This document shows, piece by piece, positions 1 to 11,161 of a stretch of 64,000 nucleotides of DNA. The stretch's first letter is position 1, and every line of letters begins with the position of its first letter. Both the position numbers and the translations under genes were made by a program. This DNA comes from Pseudoscleropodium purum (lineage: Eukaryota; Streptophyta; Bryopsida; Hypnales; Brachytheciaceae), in assembly GCA_963969395.1 (NCBI GenBank), contig OZ017798.1:7122173-7186172 (forward strand), in the 5' to 3' direction. Under the pieces are notes generated by a model. It saw only the letters and a list, made by a program, of their open reading frames with translations. It had not been told where the DNA came from and searched no databases.

Positions 1-56
1 AATATTTACAGAAAGATTGTAACAGTAAGACCATAATGGAACACTATAAATGTCAT

Positions 57-77
57 TTCAGCGCGAGTCGTGCTGAA
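57..77 (+). repeat. intronic 21-nt hairpin, copy 1
   Basis: TTCAGCGCG, a 3-nt spacer, then CGTGCTGAA: near-perfect 9-bp stem. It lies before the probable acceptor at 103. Confidence 0.75.
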
Positions 78-103
78 ATGCATCATTATTTTCAAGAACT
101 GCA

Positions 104-3100
104 GTGCTTCCTACAACTCTCTTTCCACGAGAAGATCAAAGACATCGAGGCTGACGCCCACCCAATGATCAAAATCAAGTGTATGACAACGATACCCGGC
201 GAGTCAAGAAGGGACCAATACCACTTTGCTATCTGCCTCGACTCGGTGTTAATTCCCTTTAACTTAAGTCCATTCCTAAGCAGCCTCGAGCCAACTCCAT
301 ACCGAGACGAAGTGAAAGAGCTAGAGAAGAAATTGGACAATAACGAGTGGAAGAACGCGAACGGAACTCCGTTGTCCTGGAAAAAGTTGTGTAGCAAAAT
401 CCGGCTCCTATTCAACGACTTCTACATGCTGAAGGGGAAGATGGAAAAGCAGAATGAAATGAACCAACCACGCACTATATCAAGGGAGATAATGAACCAA
501 GGCGTAAGTCAAGGTTCAAAACTGAACGTGGGTCAACAGTCAGGTACCAGTCGGGGGCAGAGGAAAAGTGTACAGAAAACTCCACAAAAGAAAGGCAAGA
601 AGGATGCTCCATCTTCATCAGAACGGAAACCGGTCACTCGAGACTCTGAAGTGTCCGAGGTCGCTAAAGGGAGCTATGCGGACGAGATGTCCAATGTTCC
701 TCATTCATGGGCAACAGAGAAGAAACCTAACTACGAGCAAGTGAGCCAGGTCTATAAGAAATTTTGGACGACCTGCGAGGACGCATACATCTTCAAGGTT
801 GGGGAGAAGAAAGTGATTGACGTCTCACAATTGGTAGATCCACCGGCAACTTTCAATATACGCTCCAAGCAGGACAACATTGTCGAAGATATGGTCAATT
901 ATCTGCTCAATATCCCCGACAAAAGCACGAAGCAGACACTTTGCGTTATGCCTGTTGGGCACGACACAATGCCCAAGAATTGGGAGGATATTGAGAATGG
1001 CCAATTCTATATTATAAACGGACAGCACAGTCTTGCAGCTAGCAAATTTATGCTAGACGAGAGGAACAAGGTGAACGCGGAAGAAAGAGAGCACTTCCGT
1101 AGGTGGAACTGCTTCGTTGTTTGGTCGAAGGATGCGGAGACGCTGAGATGTATCTCTGCCTACTACAATCGAACCAATCACTTTGTGGCAGTGCAGCCGT
1201 CGTGGGCGACTAATATTTTAGGAGCTCGATCGGTATGGGAGGCAATGGGAAGACCGAAGAATCCCACTCCAGCAAAATCTGTGGGAGCTGTTACCATCAG
1301 TCGGCGGACTGTTGAGAACAAGAAGAACCGCGAAATTTTCCAGGTATGCAGTTTAGCGCGAGTCGCGCTGAAGTGTTCCTCCTTGAGTTGATTATGGTAT
1401 ATTGCAATCTCTCAATATGTGGATTGAGTGCATAATATAATTGATTTTCATGATATTTTGTAGGCGTTTGAGAAGGCTATGTACGTAAGATTTTCACTGA
1501 TCGAGGTTGTGAAGAGCCTGAAAATTTCCAAGACTAAGGGGAGGGAGGAGAAGCTGAAGCTGACGAACGAGTTGCGGCTGATTACTGCACCTGATGACGT
1601 CTATAAATTGTGGAGTGAAGTAATCTCTGCAGCTGCGCATGGGGAACTAATTAACCCCGACACGGACAAGATGTTTAACGCACGGGCGGGCTGGAGCCCC
1701 GAGAATTGTTTGCTGAATCGGGAGTTCTTCAAGCACTTGGGCAATCTCAGCTATGAGGAACTATCCAAGCTTGCGAAACACCTTCTAAATCAAATGGGTG
1801 GAAAGCACAGGCATTCATATCCTAAGGTGACAGTGAAGGCAATCTCTACAATGCAAGATGATTGTTACAGCACCAAGGAGTGGGTAGAGCGCCGTAAGCG
1901 AAAGAATCTCGTCATCAAGGAGCTCCACGCGATTGATCCCAGCCTTGGCCTTCTCAACTCAGGGACCAAGGTGATCAGCGAGAATTGGAAGGCGTTTAAG
2001 AAGGAGCGCCTTTTCTCTAGCGCGATAATGGACATCCTCCTTGAGAGACCTGGTGAAGCCTATTTTGGCAAAGCGAAGAGCACGCATGCGAAGCATAAGA
2101 CGTGCTCTGAGTTGTCCCAAGACGCATATGATTTTTTTAAATCATTTCTTGACCACAAAGCCAAATTCGAAAGGCCATCTGCAAAGGCATACTATCGGGC
2201 ATATGAAGTGGCCCGAAACCAGTACAAGGACTGGCCGGTGAAGTCCTGGACTGCGGAGACAAGTAATCGTTTATCTCTCGGGGTTATAGACTTCCGGTCG
2301 TTGCCAGGGGTGGAGAAGAAGGAGAGCTCTACGATGGAGAATCCTTTTTTCTTTGAAGTTCTGTCTTCACTTCAGAAGAGCAAGAAGCCCGCACTCGAAG
2401 AAGTCAAGTCGTGGCTCTTCATATGTGGAGACGAGAAAGAGGAGGCCCAAGTGACGATCTTCGTGGAGTCTAACAAGGAGTTGAAGAAATACTTGGTTCA
2501 CTACTCCTTGTACTGCACAGGAAAAAATGACAGGATTGGGGATCTTGCGGCCGCGAAGACACCAAAGAAGGTGTTCCTTATGTTCTTGCAGCACCCTGAG
2601 AACACCAATCAAGTCACCATTCCGTCGGAGTTCAATTGTCCCGAAACAGCTCGCTATATGAAGGCCCGTGCTTACAGTGAGCTAGAGTATAGAATTTATA
2701 ACACGGAACTGCGTATGGAATTCTATCTCTGGCTGGTGAAGGCATTCGCAAGGGCGGGCACGGCAGTCTTCTCTGCCTTCACATGGGGGAAGTTGACTTG
2801 CGCTTCGGTGGTGAGCACCGCAGCCTCAGTTTAGCGCGAGTCGCTCTGAATAGCAATTCCTGATTTCATTTATTCTGTGATATGTATTTTTATTTGTTGT
2901 GTGTATGTGCTATGTCAGTTCAGCGCGGGTCGCGCTGAAATGCATGTTGCAAGATATGACGGTCATAACTCCTTTGTTTGTCTTTGACAGATGAGTGGGG
3001 TGGACGTTTATGTCACGGGTACATCGGAGGATTCGCAATGGTGGGAAGATATCTGTACCAAGGCAATGACATTAGACATTGCGGACTTCTTGGACAGCAG

Positions 3101-4067
3101 CTACTCCACCCACTCTGCCGATGTCCCTTCCTCCTCTAGGAGGAAGCTGAGGTCCGCTCAAAATTCCCCATTGAGTCAGCAGAGGAATAGGCAGACTCAT
3201 GTCTCTCATGAAGTCCTGTATGATTCTGAGGAGGAGGAGGAAGAAGAAGAAGAAGAAGAAGAGCTTGAAGACGACGGGATTGAGGGACTGGACGAGATGA
3301 CTACACCAACCAGTCGTCCGTCCACAGATATTCTAGGGTCGTCTGCAAGCTCTATGTTGCCTCCTCTCTCTGAAACGCCGCAGACTCCAATTGCATCGGG
3401 ACGGCCGGACAAGAAGAGGAAGCCGGATACGATCACCAGTATTGCTAAGCAACTGGTGGAGATCCAACAACAGAATGCTATCTCCCTAGCCAACATGCAG
3501 AGACAGACCGAGTTGGTGCAACAACAGACTGAGCTGGCTCTGGCGTAGATGAGGGCGGACAATGCAAAGGAAAGGCTGGCAAACATAGAAATCCACAAGA
3601 GTAATCAGGCGTGGATGCGAGAGGAGTCGAAGGCAAACAGGGAGCTCTCCCAACAGAATAGGGACATGCTCCAAATACTGATCAAGAAGATCGGTATAGA
3701 GCCCGTTGCGACGCTGCCGCTTGCCTCTGGAGAGCCAATTTTGCAGTTGCAGGGACAGCCATCTGGTTCCAATATCAGCAATGCCTCCAGTCCTTCCAAT
3801 CCGCTCAAGGATGCTGCGCCTCTTCCTGCGGAAGCGCCCACGCCGACACCCCCTCCCCCGTGCGAGGGTGATGTAGCCTACCCGTCTTCTTCAACGAATC
3901 CTGAGGCAGCCGGAGCAGAGGAGAAGCACCTCGAATCCAGAGCAGAAGCGCAGGGGGAGACGTCATTGATAGGCCTTGCGCAGAACCTGCCCATGGGTAC
4001 ATCCGAGGTGGCGCCTGGAAGTGATGCCCTGCCCACCGAGGATCCACCAGCAGGTTCTGCCCAATGA
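104..4067 (+). CDS. ParB-like / methyltransferase-like protein, multi-exon, 5' partial
   Basis: Seen exons: 104-1343, 1464-2810 and 2991-4067. The introns (1344-1463 gtatgc...ttgtag; 2811-2990 gtgagc...gacag) are both phase 0; an acceptor ctgcag just before 104 suggests an earlier exon outside the window. Exon 1 has a Ser/Lys-rich linker and then a ParB-like region with INGQHSLAASK, the [IV]xGxHR-type motif of the ParB/sulfiredoxin fold, followed by a conserved block ending SWATNILGARSVW. Exon 2 is Lys/Glu-rich; its end joined to exon 3 gives VFSAFTWGKLTCAS then VMSGVDVYVTG, which resembles a Rossmann methyltransferase motif I. Exon 3 holds a Glu run and a Gln-rich coiled coil. A TAG at 3546-3548 lies in frame inside that coiled coil (LALA-stop-MRAD), where Gln would fit. 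The next in-frame stop is TGA at 4065. Possible DNA-modification role is inference; I do not recognise a named orthologue. Confidence 0.6.
1352..1372 (+). repeat. intronic 21-nt hairpin, copy 2
   Basis: TTTAGCGCG-AGT-CGCGCTGAA begins 8 nt after the 5' splice site of the 1344-1463 intron. Confidence 0.8.
2830..2850 (+). repeat. intronic 21-nt hairpin, copy 3
   Basis: TTTAGCGCG-AGT-CGCTCTGAA, 19 nt into the 2811-2990 intron; one stem position is mispaired relative to copy 2. Confidence 0.75.
2919..2939 (+). repeat. intronic 21-nt hairpin, copy 4
   Basis: TTCAGCGCG-GGT-CGCGCTGAA, a perfect 9-bp stem and the second copy in the 2811-2990 intron. Confidence 0.8.
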
Positions 4068-4091
4068 AAACTTAGTGTTTTATGTTGTAGT

Positions 4092-4111
4092 TTTAGCGCG
4101 GATCGCACTAA
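4092..4111 (+). repeat. 21-nt hairpin, copy 5 (decayed)
   Basis: TTTAGCGCG-GAT-CGCACTAA lies in the 222-bp non-coding gap between the stop at 4067 and the acceptor at 4289. Confidence 0.65.
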
Positions 4112-4289
4112 TCTGTATCGTAGAAGAGTACCTGTAGTTTTCATTTCAGATACAGTGCTCATTTTTTATGTACTTCTAGTCTGAATAGTGTCAACCAAAG
4201 TGGACGCATTTTCCAAATTGTAAATTTGTTGTTTGCGACAGTGTAATATATCACTTACATGTATTATTGCCTCCACTTGAAAATCGCAG

Positions 4290-5457
4290 GCCTTCCAAAT
4301 CTTAGAGAATCGCATCCAGAGTCTGAGTATCCTGTCGATCACTGTCAGTTGCCAGCGGAATCATCCCTCCCGATTGAGGTTGCTGGACCTTTGAATCATC
4401 CCGTGTCTTCGGAAATCGGCGATGACATTGCATTGCGGGATCATTCGCTAACGCGTCGTGAAGGACATGAGAAGCCTTCACATTCTCAAGTACCGAAGGT
4501 ATGACGGTTCTCTCATCTTCTCATGACTTCAGTAGACACAGTCAGTCATGGTTTTGCCGGTCCTGTGGCATACTCTCCTGGTTCATTTTACGTGATTCCC
4601 CATCTCGGCCAGTTTCACGATCGTAACTGGCCTCAAACTCCTACGTTTCTTGTCAGGAATCCGATCCTACACTAGCTCGTGAGGAGGAATCCAAGGGAGT
4701 GCGCCGGTCATTGAGGTCGGGGGTGGCAGACAAGTGGATTAACGTCGTCCTAGACCTCAATGGCGTTCTGTGCCTCTGCGAGGATTGGAAGTCACAGGGG
4801 TCAAGGTTGCAATTTAACAGGGACTCAGAGCCTCACTCTACCGTAGTGGCTGCAGTAGTTGGGCCCAAAGCCGTCTACGTCCGTCCAGATTGCACTCACT
4901 TCTTGAAGGAGTTAGAAAAAATAGCAATCATCTCCGTGTGGAGCTCCATGAAAAAGTCTACCATGGAGGAAATCTGTGCATACCTTTTCAAAGAAGGAAG
5001 CCTCCCCTTCCTAGTTCTTGGGCAGGACTCATGTAAGACTGTCAAGTGCAAGGATAAGTTCGGAAGGATGACCACTTATAAGGAACCTGGAACCAATAAG
5101 GACTTGTTCCTCAAAAATGTTGAATTCCTCACTGCTGGCTTCCAGGGATCCTTCTCACTGGATAATACAGTCATAGTCGACGATAGTCCTCGCAAGCATA
5201 TCATGAATAGCCCAGAGAATGTCATATTAGTGGATTCATGGAGTAATCGAGGGAATGGTGACAGGGACACGTTTCTTCTAGGGGTCCTACTTCCCTGGTT
5301 CCGACAATTGCACGACAGCCGGGACGTCGGGCTCAAGTCCTTCCGCCAAAATGTAAAACGGAAGATTGGAAAAAAAATGCTGTGCAAGGAGAGGGGTCGT
5401 CGAGAGTACGACAAACTGATGGCAGTGGTTCGGAGGTCACCTAGTGTGCTTATTTAG
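4290..5457 (+). CDS. HAD-superfamily NLI/FCP1-like phosphatase domain protein
   Basis: Two exons are visible: about 4290-4498 (acceptor atcgcag at 4289, donor gtatga at 4499) and 4657-5457 (acceptor ttgtcag); the junction is phase 0 and reads SQVPK then ESDPTLARE. The second exon carries a complete HAD/FCP1-type core: motif I VVLDLNGVLC, motif II VWSSMKKS, and the late acidic motif VIVDDSPRKH followed by VILVDSW. Classical FCP1/SCP phosphatases have DxDx[TV]; here the second Asp is Asn (DLNGV), so activity may be altered, although this variant is, to my knowledge, common in plant SCP-like proteins. The C-terminus is Arg/Lys-rich. TAG at 5455 ends the frame, but it stays open to a plausible donor (gag|gtatgc) at 5471, so the gene may continue into the 5721 exon. 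A first exon upstream may be missing. Confidence 0.65.
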
Positions 5458-5549
5458 TGTTGCTTCCCGAGGTATGCAACTCATTTTTATTTCGGCGATT
5501 ATGCTGCATGTGCAGCTGTTATCAGGTCATATGTATGCGGCAGTTGCAC

Positions 5550-5569
5550 TTCAGCGCGGGTCGCGCTAA
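5550..5569 (+). repeat. 21-nt hairpin, copy 6
   Basis: TTCAGCGCG-GGT-CGCGCTAA lies in the gap between the HAD exon and the exon beginning at 5721. Confidence 0.7.
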
Positions 5570-5720
5570 TGTGTAGCATGTTATAATCTTCGTTTCAATA
5601 GTCCACAATCCCTTTGTTCATGTGTTACTAGAAGCAGCATGCTCTTAGGTGTCTGTAGTGATTTTGGGTGATGCAACTGTGGAGTGTTTCTCATGCTAAT
5701 TTGGTTTCCATTTCTGTTAG

Positions 5721-6363
5721 ATGCAAAATATCCCGAGCGAAACTAGGCTCAATGCAGACATGCCTTGTCAAGCGTCGGAGGATTCCATCCTTGACTATGG
5801 ACAGTACGTTATTCTCAGTACGGAAAATTTCCTTTGCTCGGCGCCTACGCTGAATTCGTCCATGGACTTCTCCGTCAAGAGCATTGAGGACGGAGTGGTA
5901 AATAGTCCTCCCAACAAGAAGGTGCGCCTGCCCGTGTCGTGCTCGCCGTCTCCGTTGCGTTCTAGGGAGGTTCGGGAGAAGTCAATGTCGCCAACTGTTT
6001 TGGAGAAAGGGACGCAAAGGAAGCTATATGAAGATGCTAATTACTTGGTATCCACACCAGAAGTAAAGAAATCTGTGCCTGTTGGACAACATCCAAGAAA
6101 TGATGCTCTCCCTGTTCTTGCACTCGCACTCCCACGTTGTCGTGCTCAAACTCAGGCAGGAAGACTAAAGAGGAAAGTCCTTACGCCATCGGGTAGTCAT
6201 TCGTCGACTCGTACTTGGGACGCGTGGGAGGAGAGGTCGTTAAGAGCACAGAGCTAGGAATTCATTCGACAGTGTGGGACAATCGATAAGGGAGGGTATA
6301 GTCGCGGACCGGAAATTCTGAAGGCCTTGGAGAAGATGAAGAATTCATCTCGTAGTTGTTAGG
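5721..6363 (+). CDS. downstream exon(s), hypothetical basic protein
   Basis: After an acceptor ttctgttag an open frame begins ATG CAA AAT and runs to a TAG at 6255. It encodes a Ser/Pro/Lys-rich region (residues ~45-140) and then TWDAWEERSLRAQS. The same frame continues past the TAG with coding-like composition (EFIRQCGTIDKGG, SRGPEILKALEKMKN) to another TAG at 6361. It could be the last exon of the HAD-protein gene or a separate gene; no family is recognised. Base composition matches the upstream exons and contrasts with the AT-rich DNA that follows. Confidence 0.4.
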
Positions 6364-7311
6364 TCTTGATTCTAGATGTAAAAAAAACATTTTGGATGGA
6401 TTCATCCTAGAATTTCATTTGTAAGTATTGAAGTAATTCTATTAATAGTAATACGTGCCTCATAAATGCATGGTATTTCTGAAATCTTTATGTGCGCACT
6501 TGTTTTGAATGTCATGGCATTGGATTCCTAAGTGATTGAAGGCCTAGAGGCCTCTTTGTTTGTCACTTATGCGCGTCAAAAGTTGCAAGGTTCTAGAATA
6601 AAGACTCTCATTTCCTTGGAAAACTCCCAAAATAGTGAATATATTGTTTCATCCAATTCCTTCCTCTTTGCAATATTCATGGCATCTTGTAGGCATTGAT
6701 GCAAAGCCCCAATTCTTGTAGAATTTGAATTGCCAAGACTATTGGATCTAGGCATAGGTCCATTGCTTCCACATGCCCCTTCTCCAACCCCTTCCTATGT
6801 TACTTCATTTTGAGTGGATTGGCTTGAACTCCACGTTGAAGGTCTTTTGGTTGGACCGCTAAACATTGATTCTACATCTCACATCTAGTCAGCATCCATC
6901 TATTGTGAAACAAAGTTAGCACAATTTGCAAATTTTTCTCGCATAACTTGATGTATGCAAGCACACACCAACTTCTCAAATTTTGTCCTATACTCCAAGT
7001 GCAAAAAAGCCTGCTTGCGTTTATAATTGAATGTAGCGCCACAAAAGATGTAGCTCACTTTAGCTCCACACTCTAAGAAATCATACCATGGCTCTCATTC
7101 CTTTGTTTGTTTATGGTTCAGTGCCATTATAGGTCACAAAGATAAAATGATTCTTTGATGTCTTCTACAACCTAGTATTAGTAACAATAGTTAGCATTGG
7201 TTCTCCTTCTAAACTGATTTTAACATCAGTAGAAAACCAAAGCAGTCCTTCGCCACATAAACTCTACCAAGGAGCTCAAAATGAAGTCTGATTATAAAAG
7301 CTAGGCGGAAA
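6364..7311. other. AT-rich stretch without a supportable gene
   Basis: Only stop-riddled frames; I see no repeats with clear boundaries. Confidence 0.5.
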
Positions 7312-7620
7312 ATGTGTAGCCTGATTCAAGGCATGCTACTTTTATACTGTTTTGAATTTTGGGCACGGATGACTAGATATAGGCGGGGATGCCAATATTT
7401 TGGATGGAGACTCATTCTCCTAGGTGGGGACTCGAGTTGTCCGAATGGAGACGCTACAACATGTCCGTGCCCCAACAAAACAAGGCTAGGTGCGGACATA
7501 GTCTACACAAAAGTTGCACCTTAGTTTTAGAGTATATGTGGGGACTTCATCATAGGAGTCAACACTTTGATCCATTGAATCCACGCCAAGACAACTAATG
7601 TTTGACAATGTCTACGCCCA
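7312..7620. repeat. degenerate GCGGGGAC-type array
   Basis: Irregular repeats such as GGCGGGGATG, GGTGGGGACTCG and GGTGCGGACA recur over about 200 bp. They resemble the crisp CGGACG arrays elsewhere after many C-to-T changes, and lie upstream of the gene A relic at 7.8 kb as the intact arrays do upstream of other gene A copies. Confidence 0.45.
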
Positions 7621-7847
7621 TACCACCTAAGCCACTATTCAACCTCCTGCACGACTGACTGAATAAGTATCTGCCCAATACTATTCCTGTCCCTACCTTC
7701 GAGTCAGAGCTCCAAGTTTAGGGTGAGTACTTAGGGGGCGATGGGCCCAACAACCCTTGGACATTTGGGCTTTACTTTTCACATCTACTTTGTTAGTTCT
7801 AACACCTTTTCTAGTGATTTTGGATTATAACACCTAGTAACTATAAT

Positions 7848-8893
7848 TTGTACATTCATTGTGATTTGAATTTGAAATACATGTCTACTTCTACAATGGA
7901 TATTAATGAAGTTCCTCTCAAAATGTGGCCTTGCAATAAAGGGAGGAGTCATAATTTGAAGGTATCTAAAAAGCGCTTGCATATTTTGCTTGATCTCGAT
8001 ACCCATGCTTTTGCAAGTTGGGAAAAAAACCCACAATTGTGGACTGTAAGGACTTGTGAAGAATACATTGACTAGTGTCACATAGACAAAGGATTTGCAC
8101 ACTCTAAGCATAAAAAACACTATAAGTTCAAGAGTGCCAACCTTCACTATTGCAAAGACCCCACTATTTTTTGAAAGATGCATCCAAGTATACCAACACC
8201 TATATAACATTACATTTGTACATAGAAAAGAATCTAAGATTACAATGTTGCATATGGTGTATATGGAGGAGATGCTCCATCATAGGGTGGATTGGTGTTT
8301 GATGAAGAATAAAGCAGGAGTTCCAGAGAGCATTGATATCTCAGAGCATGAAAATATATAGATGACGGAGGGCTAACAAAGGCAAAAAGTAGTGACGAAC
8401 CAATTGCAAATGCATGTGTAGAGTGGTCCGAGGACTCAGATGTTGACCTCAAGTTGAAATGTACAAATGAAGAAATGAACTAAAAACTCAAAATTCTGAG
8501 ATTAGCTGAATTTGGTTGATTTTTGGAAAACATTATTGAAGATGAAGACATTGGGGCTATTGCCTTTGGATTGAGAGAAGTAGGTAGTAATAGCACAATA
8601 GGTGGACCATCATCAAATCTTCCAGATCCTATAACTAAGCACCTCGTAGAATTTGATAGGTGGGAAGCTAATCAAGATATGTTGGAGCGTCCAATGATGA
8701 CTAAAGAGTTGCTACAATCCTACACATTTTTATTAAAGATGATTGAAGACCAAGAGGCTCAACTTCGTCAACAAAAAGAAACTCACAATATGTAGGTAGA
8801 AAACTTAAAGAGAGAGTTTAGTATTAAAGAGGAGGTATAAAAAAAGAAGATTGAAGACCTTGAGCATGCTCTCCACCTAGCACATTCACGATG
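7848..8893 (+). pseudogene. gene A relic (copy A3), N-terminal domain and coiled coil
   Basis: Translation with stops and frame slips gives LWTVRTCEEYID-stop-CHIDK near 8040-8090, matching the W-x4-C-x2-Y-[IV]-x3-H-I-x-K signature of the copies at 53.5 and 49.9 kb. It then gives FFERCIQVYQHLY and MVYMEEMLHHRVDW at 8167-8295, matching the second conserved block (HFVHRSEEVWRVL...MVYAELILERKIDW in the 48-50 kb copy). Further on, 8523-8880 encodes a charged, helical segment (LLKMIEDQEAQLRQQKE) likely to be a coiled coil. Several stops separate the blocks, so it is non-functional. No RING-like part follows. Confidence 0.6.
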
Positions 8894-9227
8894 ATATTAT
8901 TAGAATGATCATCTTTCCATGTTGTTAGGGAGGTTAAGAGCTAGTTATATATATAGGGGCATAAGGACATTGTAAGCTTTTATATAATATATAAAGTTGG
9001 ATAATGTTGATGACAAAATATTTTGTTATGATGCCATGTATGAACTTTGTATCTTTTGGAGAGGTTTATTCACTTTATTGGTGCTATAATTTGTTGAAAT
9101 AAAAAATCAGCATGGTTCCTCCTAGATGAACAAAAAAAATTCACCTAACATTTTCATAGAACTTTACATATGTAATAACTCCAAATGTGCTACAACTACA
9201 AATGCAACCAAAGGATTTCTAAATGTC

Positions 9228-9545
9228 AGGGCGCGGATGGAAGTTGGAGTGCAGACGCTAGGGTGTGGGTGCTAGGATGTTTGGGCGCAAACTCAAGGAT
9301 GGATCATGCACTTCAAGAGACTACTTCGTTTAAAGATGCTGGGGTGCGGACGTAAGAGTGATGAGGCGGAAACATAGGGAATAAGGGGTTAAGAGACTCC
9401 CGGAGTGTCTCCAAAATCTTCTTGGTTTGGACAGACAAATGTGGATATAGGAATGTTGGGATGCGGACACCAGAACTCCAAGTCCTCTTCTAGATTTCTA
9501 AGTGCCAGGGCGTGGACGTGGGACATAGACGCTAAGGAAGAGCTT
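9228..9545. repeat. direct repeat, copy 1 (degenerate GCGGACG array)
   Basis: Shares AGAGACTACTTCGTTTAAAG, GAGTGTCTCCA, TCTTCTTGGTTTGGA and TAGATTTCT in the same order with 10150-10515, about 925 bp downstream. It contains GCGCGGATG/GTGCGGACG words typical of decayed arrays. Confidence 0.6.
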
Positions 9546-9712
9546 ATTGAGAGCTACAAATTTGCAATGTCGCTTTGGATCTTGCCTCCCGTTTGATAGT
9601 GGGGATTGTTTAAAATTGCTATTCTATACTTGATGAGCTGAAATTTAATGGTGGTTTCAATTTCAAAATTTGGGAGGGAGATACTTGCACCAAATTTTTT
9701 TTTCATGACAAA

Positions 9713-10040
9713 GAAGTCCCTTTCATCATTGATTTCTTTTTTTCACTTAAATGATATAGGTTATTTTTCATGTGCCTTGGTGCATTTAAATTACAAAGTA
9801 GAAAAAAATATCATGAGAAGGAAGTCCCTTTCACCATTGATTTCTTTTTTTTACTTAAAGGGTATAGGTTACTTGTTAGTTGTTACTTGCCTTGGTGCAT
9901 TTAAATTAGGAAGTAGAAAAAAGAAAGATCATAAGGAGAAAGTCTCATCCCCCATTGATTTTTGTTTTTCACTTAAAGTGTATAAGTTCATTGGCACGTG
10001 CTTTGGTCTATTTAAAACTTTGAATGATAGAAAAAAGATG
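9713..10040. repeat. three tandem units of ~108-117 bp
   Basis: Units start near 9713, 9821 and 9938, each with GAAGTCCCTTTCA or a variant, CATTGATTT, CACTTAAA, and CTTGGTGCATTTAAA. A 132-codon open frame runs across them but looks fortuitous. Confidence 0.65.
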
Positions 10041-10149
10041 ATTTAGAATATTGGGTATAGGGTTTTGACTTCCAATTAATTGATCATTGGAAAATAGAAA
10101 AATTGTAGTTTTGAGGAGTTTTTGTACTCAAAAATACTTTGTGTTCTTA

Positions 10150-10515
10150 TGCTGGGATATACGGGCGCGGACGCTAGAAAGTACAAGCACAAATGTTGGA
10201 ACATTTGGACATAGACTCAAGGATAGACCATATACTTTAGGAGACTACCTCATTTAAGGATGCTAGTATGCGAACGTAAGAGTGATAGGGTGGAAACATA
10301 GGGAATTAGGGTTTAGGAGGCTTTTCGAATGTCTCCATAGTCTTCTTGGTTTGGATAGATGGGCGTGGATATAGGGATGCTAGAACATGGATGCTATAAC
10401 TTTAAGTTCTCTTTTAGATTTCTGAGTGCTAGGGCACAAACAAAAGTTAGGGCGTGGACTCTTAGATGCAGACTTATGGTTCGGATGTGGATGCTAGATC
10501 ATGGACACTGGGAAA
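10150..10515. repeat. direct repeat, copy 2
   Basis: Second copy of the 9228-9545 sequence, same orientation, with scattered substitutions. Confidence 0.6.
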
Positions 10516-11110
10516 CAAGTCATGATGGGGGGTTCACAATTTGAAAATCAAGTATTTTTTTCCTTTTTCTTTTACACTATCAATTCTATTGTTTATCATA
10601 ATTTTTTTTTTTAATTTGAAAGTCTGTAGTGCCAAAAAATTATATAAATGGTGGTCAAAGTCATTTGAAACTACAGGCCATTGTTGAAAATAACTTTGTT
10701 TTCCTTCTTTCAAGGCTAATATCTTCTAATCTATACGGTCAAACTTTTTGAAATTTTTACTATATGAGCTAAAGAAAGTGAGGTATAAGATCATACAATT
10801 AGATTATAATAATTTTGTTACTACTCTAAACATTGCAGAAATGACAATTTTGAGGAATTTTTGATAAGAAATTGGCCTAGGAACTTTAAAGGTAATTAGC
10901 GAATTGCAAAAATTGAACTTGCACTTCATAAAAGGAAAATCACTTGTATATTTCATATTTGTTTTACATTACAAAATTTGAAAAAATAATGACTACAAGC
11001 CTCTCTAATGCTAAATACTTTTCTATAATATTCCATGTTTCAATCTAGTGCAGATGAAATTGCACCTAATCGATATTCATAGGATTGTTTGAAGTGCCAC
11101 TAGGTTTGGC
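10516..11110. other. AT-rich stretch, no gene seen
   Basis: Only short stop-rich frames and A/T runs. Confidence 0.5.
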
Positions 11111-11161
11111 TTTGTTGTCATGTGTCCCGACTACCACATCTTCTTTGTCCACGTAAAGCCT

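Noticed and set aside
3206..3598. Minus-strand frame with a long Ser run opposite the ParB-like gene
   Set aside because: Shadow of the Glu-rich coding strand (GAG/GAA read backwards).
9648..10046. 132-codon open frame with three internal peptide repeats
   Set aside because: It exists because a ~110-bp tandem repeat happens to lack stops in this frame; no conserved motif or start context.
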